From Thiofilum sp. (GTDB taxonomy: Bacteria; Pseudomonadota; Gammaproteobacteria; Thiotrichales; Thiotrichaceae), in assembly GCF_016711335.1 (NCBI RefSeq), contig NZ_JADJTF010000001.1, positions 2,666,001 to 2,730,000 on the forward strand: a DNA stretch of 64,000 nucleotides. The letters run 5' to 3'. Made by a program: the position numbers and the translations under genes. Positions 8,973 to 17,204 of the stretch are shown here, piece after piece. The notes beneath the pieces were generated by a model. It did no database searches, had not been told where the DNA came from, and was given only the letters and a program-made list of their open reading frames with translations. The first letter of the stretch is position 1. Each line of letters opens with the position of its first letter.

Positions 8973-9308
8973 TTATTGAGCGGTATTGGGCTGAGTGGCT
9001 AGGTAGTTGGCAATGAGTTTCAGGTCTTCATCGCTATAGCCCTTGGCAATGCGATTCATTAGGGTGGCGGGGCGCTCTCCGCTCTTAAAAGCTAATAAGA
9101 GTTCTTGTAGTTTGGTTTCACTGTAACCATTCAAGCTAGGAATGGGTATGCCACTACTGACACCTTGAGGGCCATGACAAGCAAAACAGGGCTGAGTCAA
9201 TAAACTTCCACGACTAATAGGGGATGTATTATCAGCCGCTTGAGTGACAGGTAGATATAAAACTAAGCTTAAACAACTTAAGCGTAGGAGTGTCGAGTAT
9301 GACCGCAT
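8973..9308 (-). CDS. fccA: Flavocytochrome c sulfide dehydrogenase, monoheme cytochrome c subunit
   Basis: A small class I c-type cytochrome (111 aa) with a signal peptide ending near LYLPVTQAADN. It has one heme site, QPCFACHGPQGVSS, and a likely axial methionine in the C-terminal ATLMNRIAKGYSDEDLKLIANYLA segment. It is the electron acceptor for the flavoprotein encoded next. The diheme FccA of Allochromatium is larger; this single-heme form matches many SoxE/cytochrome c553-like partners. First gene of the operon, with a hairpin in its leader. Confidence 0.88.
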   Translation of the reverse strand: MRSYSTLLRLSCLSLVLYLPVTQAADNTSPISRGSLLTQPCFACHGPQGVSSGIPIPSLNGYSETKLQELLLAFKSGERPATLMNRIAKGYSDEDLKLIANYLATQPNTAQ

Positions 9309-9323
9309 GAGGATATTCCTTCG

Positions 9324-9350
9324 ATAGGCTATAAAAACAATAGAGCCTAT
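9324..9350. promoter_or_regulatory. Inverted repeat in the fccA leader
   Basis: ATAGGCT (9324-9330) and AGCCTAT (9344-9350) lie 15 bp upstream of the fccA start, separated by 13 AT-rich bases. This could be an operator or a leader hairpin close to the ribosome-binding site. The match is seen directly; the role is a guess. Confidence 0.3.
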
Positions 9351-9445
9351 TTAACAAGGGCATAGTCATGATGAGAAATAACTAAATTTGCTTAGCTTAT
9401 TTTAAAAAGTGCTAAAGATTTATATTGAAGTACAAAAATTAGATA

Positions 9446-9468
9446 AAAGGCGACTTTTGATCGCCTTT
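9446..9468 (-). terminator. Terminator of the encapsulin operon
   Basis: On the minus strand AAAGGCGA pairs with TCGCCTTT around a 7-nt loop and is followed by TTATC and then a T-rich run. It lies 14 bp past the cysteine desulfurase stop, at the end of the four-gene operon. Confidence 0.6.
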
Positions 9469-9481
9469 AACATAGTTAGGC

Positions 9482-11191
9482 TTAGTATTTCCGGCTTAAA
9501 CGTTTCACCACATTCACCAGCACATCAATTTCCTCAAAGGTATTATAAAACGCAAAGGAGGGGCGCACCGTGGCTTCTAAACCAAAACGGCGCAAAATCG
9601 GTTGCGCACAATGATGACCTGTACGTACTGCAATGCCCTCTTGATTAAGCGCTTTGCCCACTTGTTCAGTGGTATAGCCGTCTAATACAAAGGACACCAC
9701 ACTCGCTTTAAGCGGTGCTGTTCCAATCAAACGCACTCCTTTAATCGGTTTTAAGTGCTCAGTTGCATACTCCACTAAAGCATGCTCATACGCTGCAATA
9801 GTGGGTAAACCTAAACGACTCACATAATCCAATGCGGTAGCTAAGCCTACTGCATCGGCAATATTACCCGTACCCGCTTCAAAACGTAGTGGTGGTTTAC
9901 GATAGACTGTGTGCTCAAAAGTCACATCTTCAATCATATTACCACCCCCTTGCCACGGTTTTATTTGGTCGAGTAATTCAGCCTTACCATAGACCGTACC
10001 AATTCCCGTCGGACCAAAAATCTTATGCCCTGAAAACACATAAAAGTCCGTATCTAAGGCTTGTACATTGACCGGAAGATGCGAAATACCCTGTGCACCA
10101 TCGATTAAGGTCTTAGCACCGACGCTATGCGCTAGAGCCACTATTTCCTCAATGGGTGTGATAGTCCCTAGAGCATTAGACACTTGTGTCACGGATACCA
10201 GTTTAGTTTTAGTGCTCAGCAGCTTGACGTATTCGTGTAATAGCAATTGCCCGTGATCATCCACTGGAATCACCTTAAGCACTATCCCGATCTCTTCGCG
10301 CAATTGTTGCCAAGGTACTATATTGGCGTGATGCTCTAAGTGGGAAATAATGATCTCATCGCCTGCTTTGAGGTTTTGTTTGCCCCATGATTTAGCGATT
10401 AAATTAATACCTTCGGTCGTGCCGCGTACAAAAATCACTTCTTCGGCTGATTGTGCACCGATGAAATGAGCGATGGTTTGACGTGCATTATCATAAGCAT
10501 CAGAGGCACGAGCCGCGAGTTCATGAGCAGCACGATGCACATTAGAGTTTTCATGTTGGTAGAAATAACTAAGGCGATCAATCACTACCTGTGGCTTTTG
10601 GGTAGTGGCTGCATTATCAAACCAAATTAAAGGTTTGCCATTCACACGTTCCTGCAAAATAGGAAAGTCACGTCGTATCGCATGAATATCAAAAGAGGTG
10701 CGAGGTATAGAAGGGGGAGCGGTAAAACCTTGATGACTGTACACACCTGAAGGCGAGCTGGGAATAATAGGGGTATGGATTACAGTACTTGGGTGAGGAT
10801 TGGCGTACTCTAAGAAATAGTAAGGTGCTTGATTAGGAGCGCTATTATGAGCACTAGGATTAGCAAAAGCTTGGTTGACTAAGCCTAAATCAAGCTTACT
10901 TAAATCAAGGTCTGGTAAACCCAATCCTTTGGGTTTGCTAGTAAAATCGGGATAGCTATAGGGTATGGTTCCGGTTGCCGCGCTACTAGAGACTAAGGCA
11001 GGAAGCCGTTGTACCAATGCTGGAGTATTCACCCAATGCTGTACATCATTCTGGGGCAAGAGTGCCACAGTGGGCGGAATAGTAGGTGTTGCTTCAGTGG
11101 GAAGTGCTCCAAATAGGCTAGAGGCTAGCTGTGCTAGCCAAGCCTCATCCACCGGAGCACCTGTATTACTTATAGGTGTCTGGGTAGTCAT
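9482..11191 (-). CDS. Family 2A encapsulin cargo: cysteine desulfurase with N-terminal loading region
   Basis: Two-part protein of 569 aa. Residues 1 to about 160 are low-complexity and rich in Pro, Ser, Thr and Asn, with a few hydrophobic patches (DLDLSKLDLGLVNQAF, APYYFLEYANPHP). This is the expected disordered cargo-loading region that binds the inner shell wall. The rest is a SufS-type cysteine desulfurase: IWFDNAATTQKPQ, ISHLEHHANIVPW, PLP lysine near 390 in YVFSGHKIFGPTGIG, and catalytic Cys near 528 in VRTGHHCAQPI. The enzyme takes sulfur from cysteine to give alanine and a persulfide. ATG at 11191 has GGAGG upstream and overlaps the shell gene by 26 bp. An upstream in-frame Met at 11215 is less likely. 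Confidence 0.93.
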   Translation of the reverse strand: MTTQTPISNTGAPVDEAWLAQLASSLFGALPTEATPTIPPTVALLPQNDVQHWVNTPALVQRLPALVSSSAATGTIPYSYPDFTSKPKGLGLPDLDLSKLDLGLVNQAFANPSAHNSAPNQAPYYFLEYANPHPSTVIHTPIIPSSPSGVYSHQGFTAPPSIPRTSFDIHAIRRDFPILQERVNGKPLIWFDNAATTQKPQVVIDRLSYFYQHENSNVHRAAHELAARASDAYDNARQTIAHFIGAQSAEEVIFVRGTTEGINLIAKSWGKQNLKAGDEIIISHLEHHANIVPWQQLREEIGIVLKVIPVDDHGQLLLHEYVKLLSTKTKLVSVTQVSNALGTITPIEEIVALAHSVGAKTLIDGAQGISHLPVNVQALDTDFYVFSGHKIFGPTGIGTVYGKAELLDQIKPWQGGGNMIEDVTFEHTVYRKPPLRFEAGTGNIADAVGLATALDYVSRLGLPTIAAYEHALVEYATEHLKPIKGVRLIGTAPLKASVVSFVLDGYTTEQVGKALNQEGIAVRTGHHCAQPILRRFGLEATVRPSFAFYNTFEEIDVLVNVVKRLSRKY

Positions 11192-12095
11192 GATACTTGT
11201 CCACCTCCACATCATCTAACACAGCTAGTGCATCCTCGGTCAGTACTGCCAGTGAGCAATAAAGAGATACCAAATAAGAAGCTATCGCACTGCGATTAAT
11301 ACCCATGAAGCGTACCGATAATCCCGGACTTTGCTCGCCTACTAAACCGGGTTGAAATAAACCGACGACTCCTTGACGTTTTTCCCCACTGCGCACTAAT
11401 AAAATTTTGGTTTTGCCATTCTCAACAGGTACTTTGTCTGACGGAATTAAAGGAATACCGCGCCAAGTAATAAATTGTGAACCAAATAAGCTAACAGTAG
11501 GAGGCGGTACACCGCGCCGTGTACATTCACGCCCAAAAGCAGCAATACCCGAAGGATGGGTTAAAAAGAATCCGGGTTCTTTCCAGACTTTACGTAATAA
11601 ATCATCCAAATCGTCCGGTGTCGGTGCACCTGTCAGGGTAGAGAGGCGTTGTTCCTCGCTAACACTGGCTAGTAATCCATATTCAGGATTATTAATTAGC
11701 TCACTTTCTTGGCGCTCTTTAATGGTTTCAATAGTTAAACGCAATTGCTCACGGATTTGATCATGTGGGCTGCTGTATAAATCGGATACTCGCGTGTGTA
11801 CATCTAGAATAGTAGATACACCATTTAGAAAGTACTCACGAGGAGCCGTATCGTAATCGACGAAAGTTTCAGGCAGTGAGGATTCATCGCGTTGAGTACA
11901 GGCAACTCTAACGTCTTGAGGATTACTCACGCGATTGACACGATAAATGCCTGCTTCTACCGGAACCCATTGTAAGAGTTGTACTAACCAGCGTGGGGTA
12001 ATAGTCGATAATTGCGGAGCAGTTTTGGTCGCATTCGCTAACTGCCGCGCGGCGTTATCACTCAACGCGCGTTGAGTGTATTCCGTTTCAGCCAT
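11166..12095 (-). CDS. Family 2A encapsulin shell protein (SrpI-like)
   Basis: A 309-aa HK97-fold shell protein that assembles into a protein nanocompartment around the cysteine desulfurase. It closely follows the family 2A pattern known from Synechococcus SrpI: ARQLANATKTAPQLSTITPR, WVPVEAGIYRVNRV, VLDVHTRVSDLYSSPHDQI, LTGAPTPDDLDDLL, FGRECTRRGVPPPTVSLFGS and the C-terminal DVEVDKYHDYPDTYK. The start has AGGAG upstream. The cyclic-nucleotide-binding insertion of family 2B is absent, so it is 2A. In SrpI systems expression rises under sulfur starvation; here the regulation is not visible. Confidence 0.95.
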   Translation of the reverse strand: MAETEYTQRALSDNAARQLANATKTAPQLSTITPRWLVQLLQWVPVEAGIYRVNRVSNPQDVRVACTQRDESSLPETFVDYDTAPREYFLNGVSTILDVHTRVSDLYSSPHDQIREQLRLTIETIKERQESELINNPEYGLLASVSEEQRLSTLTGAPTPDDLDDLLRKVWKEPGFFLTHPSGIAAFGRECTRRGVPPPTVSLFGSQFITWRGIPLIPSDKVPVENGKTKILLVRSGEKRQGVVGLFQPGLVGEQSPGLSVRFMGINRSAIASYLVSLYCSLAVLTEDALAVLDDVEVDKYHDYPDTYK

Positions 12096-12146
12096 GAGGG
12101 GCTTCTCCTTGCAGAATAAATAATAAAATTAAAAACTTAAAGAGTG

Positions 12147-13091
12147 TTAATGAGAACTTTGAGTGATATAGCTATGAGGTGGAACCGCATGGGTGAGCCA
12201 TACATTGCTGCCAATAGTAGACCCTTGCCCAATAGTGACATGCCCTAATACTGTGGCTCCGGCATAAATCACTACGTCATCCTCTAGCACAGGGTGGCGG
12301 GGCAAACCCTTTTGCAAACTACCATCGATATTCTTAGGAAAGCTTTTAGCACCTAAGGTAACGGCTTGATAAAGGCGCACGTTTTTGCCAATCACACTCG
12401 TCTCACCAATGACGACGCCTGTGCCATGATCAATAAAAAAGCCACTATCAATCGTAGCTCCCGGATGAATATCAATTCCGGTTTCTGAGTGGGCTAATTC
12501 CGCAATCATGCGAGCAATTAAGGTCAGGTCTTTTAAATATAATTCGTGCGCGATGCGGTGATAGAGAATGGCTTTAATCCCCGGATAGCAAATGAGTACT
12601 TCATCTACCGTGCGAGCAGCAGGATCACCATTAAAAGCCGCTAATACATCTAAATCGAGATTTTTTCTAATAGTGGGAAGTGTTTTGGCAAAGTCATAGA
12701 CCAATTGCTTAGCCTGTATTTCTAAATGAAAGTTCTCATCGGGAGAGTATGATTGAAACTGGTAATTATAGGCTAACTCTAGTTTCACTTGAGCAAATAA
12801 GCTATTAAGTGCAGTATCGAGTTTAAGCCCTACATAATAATCTTCGGTTTCAGTATTTAAATGAGCGGGACCTAAGCGTAATGGAAATAATACATGAGCT
12901 AGTGTTTTAACCGTATGGTGTAATACCTCTTGAGAGGGAAAGTAATGCCCATTATTTAAATCCAGATGATTATATTCTTGCCGCCATGCTTGACGCAGCT
13001 CTTTTAGTTCATTGACGATAGTTTCTAAATGCCAACCTTGTTTAGGGTAAAGATCAGTTTCCGGTAATTGCTTCATCGATTGAAATTCCAT
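12147..13091 (-). CDS. Serine O-acetyltransferase (EpsC/CysE type) of the encapsulin operon
   Basis: Makes O-acetylserine, the carbon precursor of cysteine. The first 160 or so residues form a helical extension (QAWRQEYNHLDLNNG, ILYHRIAHELYLKDL). They are followed by a left-handed beta-helix of hexapeptide repeats: IDIHPGATIDSGFFIDHGTG, VVIGETSVIGKNVRLYQAVT, LEDDVVIYAGATVLG. I chose the ATG at 13091 because it overlaps the rhodanese stop as TAATG; an upstream in-frame Met at 13127 lies inside the rhodanese gene. It is a usual neighbour of family 2A encapsulins, supplying substrate for the cysteine that the cargo desulfurase consumes. Confidence 0.9.
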   Translation of the reverse strand: MEFQSMKQLPETDLYPKQGWHLETIVNELKELRQAWRQEYNHLDLNNGHYFPSQEVLHHTVKTLAHVLFPLRLGPAHLNTETEDYYVGLKLDTALNSLFAQVKLELAYNYQFQSYSPDENFHLEIQAKQLVYDFAKTLPTIRKNLDLDVLAAFNGDPAARTVDEVLICYPGIKAILYHRIAHELYLKDLTLIARMIAELAHSETGIDIHPGATIDSGFFIDHGTGVVIGETSVIGKNVRLYQAVTLGAKSFPKNIDGSLQKGLPRHPVLEDDVVIYAGATVLGHVTIGQGSTIGSNVWLTHAVPPHSYITQSSH

Positions 13092-13564
13092 TAGTTTTGT
13101 TGCCAAGGTAAATGATGAAAGCGCCAACCACCTAGTTGACCCCGTTGTTGGTTTTCATCTAAGTCACCCTCGAAACCTTGAGCTACATTAAAGACTTGAG
13201 TGAAGCCCGCTTTAGTAGCTGCTTCTGCTGCTTGAGCCGAACGTTTACCGCTACGACAAATGAATAAAAGTGTTTGATGTTTAGAGAATTTACGTTCTAA
13301 TTCTTTAACAAAGCGAGGATTACGCGTGAGATGAGTCCCTATAGCCCAAGGAATATGAATACTATTAGGCACTGAGCCTACAAAAGTTAATTCTTCTAAA
13401 GTACGCACATCGATTAAAATAGCTAAGCCATTTTGAATTAAATGCCAAGCTTGTCTAGGGTGAAAACTTCCCGCATAAGGGAGTTTAGCATTATAGGGAC
13501 TAGCTGAGTTGAAGGTGAAGCAGTTACTAGGTTGGTGATTGTCTAAATTTAAAACTTCACTCAT
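13091..13564 (-). CDS. Rhodanese-like sulfurtransferase of the encapsulin operon
   Basis: A single-domain rhodanese of 157 aa. The conserved pieces are LIDVRTLEELTFVGSVPNSI and the active-site loop LLFICRSGKRSAQAA, whose cysteine would carry the persulfide. The C-terminal NVAQGFEGDLDENQQRGQLG is typical of rhodaneses in this type of operon. First gene of the operon; its stop overlaps the acetyltransferase start. It probably hands sulfane sulfur to or from the encapsulated desulfurase, which is inferred from context only. No signal peptide, so cytoplasmic. Confidence 0.9.
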   Translation of the reverse strand: MSEVLNLDNHQPSNCFTFNSASPYNAKLPYAGSFHPRQAWHLIQNGLAILIDVRTLEELTFVGSVPNSIHIPWAIGTHLTRNPRFVKELERKFSKHQTLLFICRSGKRSAQAAEAATKAGFTQVFNVAQGFEGDLDENQQRGQLGGWRFHHLPWQQN

Positions 13565-13711
13565 GATAGTACTCCCTAAAGTATTTTTAAGCTAAAAACG
13601 AATGTGCTTAGGCTAGCAAAAGTGCTATCTGGAGAGAAATAATTAAATGTGAAATGGTTATATGGTTTTTGGTATTAGATTAATTTCTATAAGCTAATTA
13701 TAAAATAGCTA

Positions 13712-13739
13712 TAAGCATATAGTTTAACCCATATGCTTA
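13712..13739. terminator. Possible terminator downstream of the 13769-14374 hydrolase gene
   Basis: A perfect 9-bp repeat, TAAGCATAT (13712-13720) and ATATGCTTA (13731-13739), with a 10-nt loop. It is 30 bp past the stop of the minus-strand hydrolase gene and upstream of the encapsulin operon. The following minus-strand tract is only moderately T-rich (TAGCTATTTTATAA), so an operator role for the encapsulin operon is an alternative. Confidence 0.35.
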
Positions 13740-13768
13740 ATCACTAAGTATTTAATAAAACTGTTAAA

Positions 13769-14374
13769 TTAAAAACTACTAGCTAGGCTAAAAGAGCCTT
13801 GAGGGAGATAAGCTTGAGATTGGTACAGGTCATTAAAGATTTCTAAGCCTTTTGGCCACGCACCAAAACCCGAAGCGACATTAATGTGACCCGCATCCCC
13901 AATATTAATTAATAAACTTTCCCAAGCATCCGCCCATGCTTGTGCACTCTCCACACTCATCCAAGGATCATTAGTGCTGGCTACTATAGCGCTAGGAAAG
14001 GGTAGGGGCTGTTTGGGCAATTGAGAGGCGATTGTGTGAGCAGAGTTAATGTAGGGTTTGCCCATAACAAAACCTTGTACGTTAAAACGGTTTGGCTCAG
14101 CAGGAGCGACTAGCATAGCGCCTGTGATACGTTCAGGGCGTTGAAAAGCAGCATGGACACTCGCTAAGCAGCCAAAACTGTGCGCAATCAACCAAATCTT
14201 ACCGCGATGCTGATCAATGTACTCAACAATGCGGCGTGACCATTCAATGAGTACTGGGTTATCCCAGTTGTCTTGTTCTACACGTATGGTGTTGGGTAGT
14301 TTGCGCTCAATCCAAGTCTGCCAATGTTGCAGTTCACTCCCATAAAGTCCGGGCACTATGAGAATATGTTCCAT
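13769..14374 (-). CDS. RBBP9/YdeN-family alpha/beta hydrolase
   Basis: A 201-aa serine hydrolase of the small RBBP9/YdeN family. The N-terminal LIVPGLYGSELQHWQTWIER is the strand and oxyanion region. The nucleophile elbow is LIAHSFGCLASVHAA, the acid is probably in ASTNDPWMSVESA and the histidine in IGDAGHINVASGFGAWP. Substrate is unknown for nearly all members. It stands alone, 205 bp upstream of the encapsulin operon on the same strand, with the possible terminator between them. Length is normal. Confidence 0.85.
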   Translation of the reverse strand: MEHILIVPGLYGSELQHWQTWIERKLPNTIRVEQDNWDNPVLIEWSRRIVEYIDQHRGKIWLIAHSFGCLASVHAAFQRPERITGAMLVAPAEPNRFNVQGFVMGKPYINSAHTIASQLPKQPLPFPSAIVASTNDPWMSVESAQAWADAWESLLINIGDAGHINVASGFGAWPKGLEIFNDLYQSQAYLPQGSFSLASSF

Positions 14375-14715
14375 TAAGCACTCCTCGCATTCATTTTAAT
14401 ATGCAGGTACTTTAGTAAGCTTAAGTTCTAAAATGAACTAAGAAAAAATGGATTAGTTATTATAAAAACGTAGTAAGCAAGATCTAGCACAAAAATCATT
14501 GTGCATTTTGGAACAGTTTTAGTGTTAGGAGTGCCGCACTGAAGTCTACACAGACGTATTGGCATGAGTGTACGATTACTTTGAATCGCCTAACAGAATG
14601 GCTATTAAATGGTTAATACTGTGGGAAAGCGCACCCCCTTAGGTAACGCGCTACTATCTTTAGGTGCTAAGCCTTGATAAGTGTTTAGTGTTATAACCGT
14701 TGAGAGGAGTGTGAA
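14375..14715. other. 341-bp divergent intergenic region
   Basis: Lies between the minus-strand hydrolase and the plus-strand carbonic anhydrase, so it should contain both promoters. I see only a weak 5-bp repeat (GCACA and TGTGC near 14488) and the GAGAGGAG ribosome-binding site right before 14716. No convincing ORF, RNA or terminator. Confidence 0.4.
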
Positions 14716-15297
14716 ATGAGTCAAATACTGAGTGAAGTATTGGCAGCTAATGCAGAGTATGTCGCTAATTTTGGAGATAAAGGGCAGCTCGCCCTGCCAC
14801 CTGCGCGGCATTTTGCCATTTTAACGTGTATGGATGCCCGCCTTGATCCAGCTAAATATGCGGGTTTGTCTGAGGGGGATGCGCATGTGATTCGTAATGC
14901 GGGGGGGCGTGCGAGTGATGATGCTATTCGGTCATTGGTCATTTCTTATAAGTTACTAGGTACGCGTGAGTGGTTTGTGATTCATCATACTGATTGCGGT
15001 ATGGAGCTGTTTTCTAATGAGATTATGGGCAATTTGCTCGCCAGCAGTTTAAAAACGGCAACAATTGATGCAAACGGTTGGCATGATAGCGGAGTGGGTG
15101 AGGGCAGTGGCGAGGGACGCTATATTCAATGGCTCACTATTCCCCAACGTGAGCAAAGTGTGGTGGAGGATGTTAAGCGGATTCGTAATCACCCCTTAGT
15201 ACCGAATGATATTCCTATTTATGGCTATATTTACGATTGCAAAACCGGACGTTTAGTAGAAGTACCGGAGGCTACTGAGGCAGGGCGTAGTGCCTAG
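14716..15297 (+). CDS. Beta-class carbonic anhydrase
   Basis: Interconverts CO2 and bicarbonate. Zinc ligands are visible: Cys38 with Asp40 and Arg42 in LTCMDARLDP, and His91 with Cys94 in VIHHTDCGMELF. DAHVIRNAGGRASDDAIRSL is the conserved active-site segment. The 193-aa length and sequence match the short mycobacterial Rv1284-like subgroup rather than E. coli Can. ATG at 14716 has GAGAGGAG at good spacing. The gene stands alone; in a sulfur chemolithoautotroph it may supply bicarbonate for carbon fixation, which is inferred. Confidence 0.9.
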   Translation: MSQILSEVLAANAEYVANFGDKGQLALPPARHFAILTCMDARLDPAKYAGLSEGDAHVIRNAGGRASDDAIRSLVISYKLLGTREWFVIHHTDCGMELFSNEIMGNLLASSLKTATIDANGWHDSGVGEGSGEGRYIQWLTIPQREQSVVEDVKRIRNHPLVPNDIPIYGYIYDCKTGRLVEVPEATEAGRSA

Positions 15298-15514
15298 TAG
15301 GCGTTAGAGCTTAATTACTTGGTGGCAAATCAGTTAGAGTCTGACCAGAGTACGACAGCATTACTCTGGTACTAAAAACTTAGTTTGGACAATGGTACTA
15401 ATAAAATAGAGGTTTCAATCCAACGCTTTGACGATGAAATAACACGTTTTGCCAGTAGTCGCCCCTCTTGCTCCCTCGTATCATAGCGCCTTAACGATTG
15501 CTAAAGGACGCACT

Positions 15515-16774
15515 ATGGCGCGATTACATCAGGAGCTAGGCATATTAAGCGGTACTAGCCTGCTCACCACCTCACTCTTAGGCACGGGCATATTTGTGAT
15601 TCCCGCCTTGGGCGCAACCGTCGCTCAGCAGGAATCACTATGGTCGTGGATATTACTGATCTTATTAGTGATTCCTCTAGGGCTAACCTTTGCAGAGTTG
15701 GGGCGACGCTATCCGCATGCAGGAGGGGTGAGCCATTATATTAGCCGTAGCTTTGGCGCTCAGTGGGAAATGCTCACTGCCTTATTATTTCTCACCGTCA
15801 TACCCGTAGGCTTACCCGCAGCACTCATGATAGCGGTTGGGTTTGTGCAATCGGTGTGGGCTTTGCCTGCTTGGGAATTACTGTTGATTCAAATCCTTAC
15901 CTTATTAGCTATGTTAGGCTTGGGGCTAGCAGGGGCAAAAACTTCGGGGCAGGTGCAGCTAGTCATTGCTTTATTAATTATTGCTATGGTAGTTGCCTTA
16001 TGGTGGGGTACGAATATCAGTCTAACAGACATTACCCCTCCCGCGATGACTGAGAATGCCTTGCCCGATATTACCCGTGCTATGGGCGTGATGTTTTGGT
16101 GCTTTGTAGGCTTAGAGGCTTTCGCGCATTTAGGCGAGGAATTTCGCCGCCCCGAACGTGATTTACCGATTGCTATATTATTAGGGATTTTAATCGCGGG
16201 CTTAGTGTATTGGGCGTGTGCAGTGGTGGTGATTAAGCTTGGAGCCTATGGTACTCATGAAGCCAATACTCAGTCTGTACCGCATATGATCACCTTATTA
16301 TTTGGAGCGGAGGCGCGTTGGATAGCGGCAATCATTGGCTTTTTGGCGTGTTTTGCTTCCATGAATATTTATGTGCAAGGCTTTGCGCGTTTGATCTGGA
16401 GCTTAGCGGATGAGGGTAAATTGCCGCGTTATTTAGCACATACCAATGTGCGTAAAATCCCTACCCATGCGCTTTATGCCACCGTACTGACTTGTATGGT
16501 ATTTGCAACTTTATTTTGGTGGTGGCAAAGCGATCTGGATAGTTTAATTCGTTATGCCAATGGCAATTTTGTCTTGCTATATCTGTTGTGCATGTTAGCG
16601 GGTGTAAAACTATTGACGGGTTGGGCGCAAATTGTAGCGGTCTTAAGCACTTTTTTATGTGCATTTATGTTTGTGTTTTTGGGTGAAGAAAGCTATTACG
16701 CGTTGGCGGTGGTTGGGTTATTTATGGTTTATGCGTTGCTCAATAAGTGGCGTGCTGCGGAGGTGAAATCATGA
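15515..16774 (+). CDS. yjeH: APC-family amino-acid exporter, YjeH-like
   Basis: Inner-membrane transporter of about 419 aa with roughly 12 hydrophobic segments. It parallels E. coli YjeH, a methionine and branched-chain amino-acid exporter: HQELGILSGTSLLTTSLLGT, RYPHAGGVSHYI, VIPVGLPAALMIAVGF, VMFWCFVGLEAFAHLGEEF and ACFASMNIYVQGFARLIWSL. I chose ATG at 15515 because AAAGGA precedes it; an in-frame ATG at 15449 adds a non-homologous extension. The stop overlaps the next gene by 4 bp. Substrate is inferred from similarity. Confidence 0.85.
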   Translation: MARLHQELGILSGTSLLTTSLLGTGIFVIPALGATVAQQESLWSWILLILLVIPLGLTFAELGRRYPHAGGVSHYISRSFGAQWEMLTALLFLTVIPVGLPAALMIAVGFVQSVWALPAWELLLIQILTLLAMLGLGLAGAKTSGQVQLVIALLIIAMVVALWWGTNISLTDITPPAMTENALPDITRAMGVMFWCFVGLEAFAHLGEEFRRPERDLPIAILLGILIAGLVYWACAVVVIKLGAYGTHEANTQSVPHMITLLFGAEARWIAAIIGFLACFASMNIYVQGFARLIWSLADEGKLPRYLAHTNVRKIPTHALYATVLTCMVFATLFWWWQSDLDSLIRYANGNFVLLYLLCMLAGVKLLTGWAQIVAVLSTFLCAFMFVFLGEESYYALAVVGLFMVYALLNKWRAAEVKS

Positions 16775-17199
16775 CTATTTTAAATCAACGCACTATTTCA
16801 CCGTTGATCACCAGCTCAGGACAGCCCTTATTCAATGAAATCGATCAGATTGCCGAGCAAGGTTGCAAAGCTGTGATTAATCTAGCCATGCCGACCTCAC
16901 CCAATGCGTTTCCTGAAGAAGGTTTTGAGGTGATTGAGCGTGGTATGAGCTATTTTCATATTCCCGTACCGTTTGAAGCACCGAATGAATGGCATCTGCA
17001 ACAGTTTTTTACGCTCATGAGCTTGCTTAAGGATGAGAAAATTTGGGTGCATTGTGCGCTCAATTATCGCGCCTCAGCCTTTTTGTATCGTTATTATCGT
17101 GAGGTATTAAAGGTATCAGAGTATGAGGCTCAAGCAGTACGCTTGCCAGAGTGGGAACCTGATGAGGTGTGGCAAGCGTTTATGACGGCAAAGACTTGA
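16771..17199 (+). CDS. Protein-tyrosine-phosphatase-like protein with a shortened P-loop
   Basis: A 142-aa protein of the dual-specificity phosphatase fold: ISPLITSSGQPLFNEIDQIA, CKAVINLAMPTSPNAFPEEG, then the loop WVHCALNYRASAFLYRYY. The usual Cys-X5-Arg signature is one residue short here (Cys-Ala-Leu-Asn-Tyr-Arg). To my memory that form recurs in this bacterial subfamily, so phosphatase activity cannot be assumed. The ATG overlaps the yjeH-like stop (ATGA), so the two are coupled. Cytoplasmic; substrate unknown. Confidence 0.75.
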   Translation: MTILNQRTISPLITSSGQPLFNEIDQIAEQGCKAVINLAMPTSPNAFPEEGFEVIERGMSYFHIPVPFEAPNEWHLQQFFTLMSLLKDEKIWVHCALNYRASAFLYRYYREVLKVSEYEAQAVRLPEWEPDEVWQAFMTAKT

Positions 17200-17204
17200 T
17201 AGAG

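Noticed and set aside
9409..9648. Plus-strand ORF at the end of the encapsulin operon
   Set aside because: Runs through the operon terminator and antisense to the desulfurase C-terminus.
10965..11219. Plus-strand 84-aa ORF opposite the desulfurase N-terminus
   Set aside because: It mirrors the low-complexity cargo-loading region; no ribosome-binding site or homology.
14605..14811. Minus-strand ORF overlapping the carbonic anhydrase start
   Set aside because: Overlaps a well-supported start and ribosome-binding site on the other strand; low-complexity and unrecognised.
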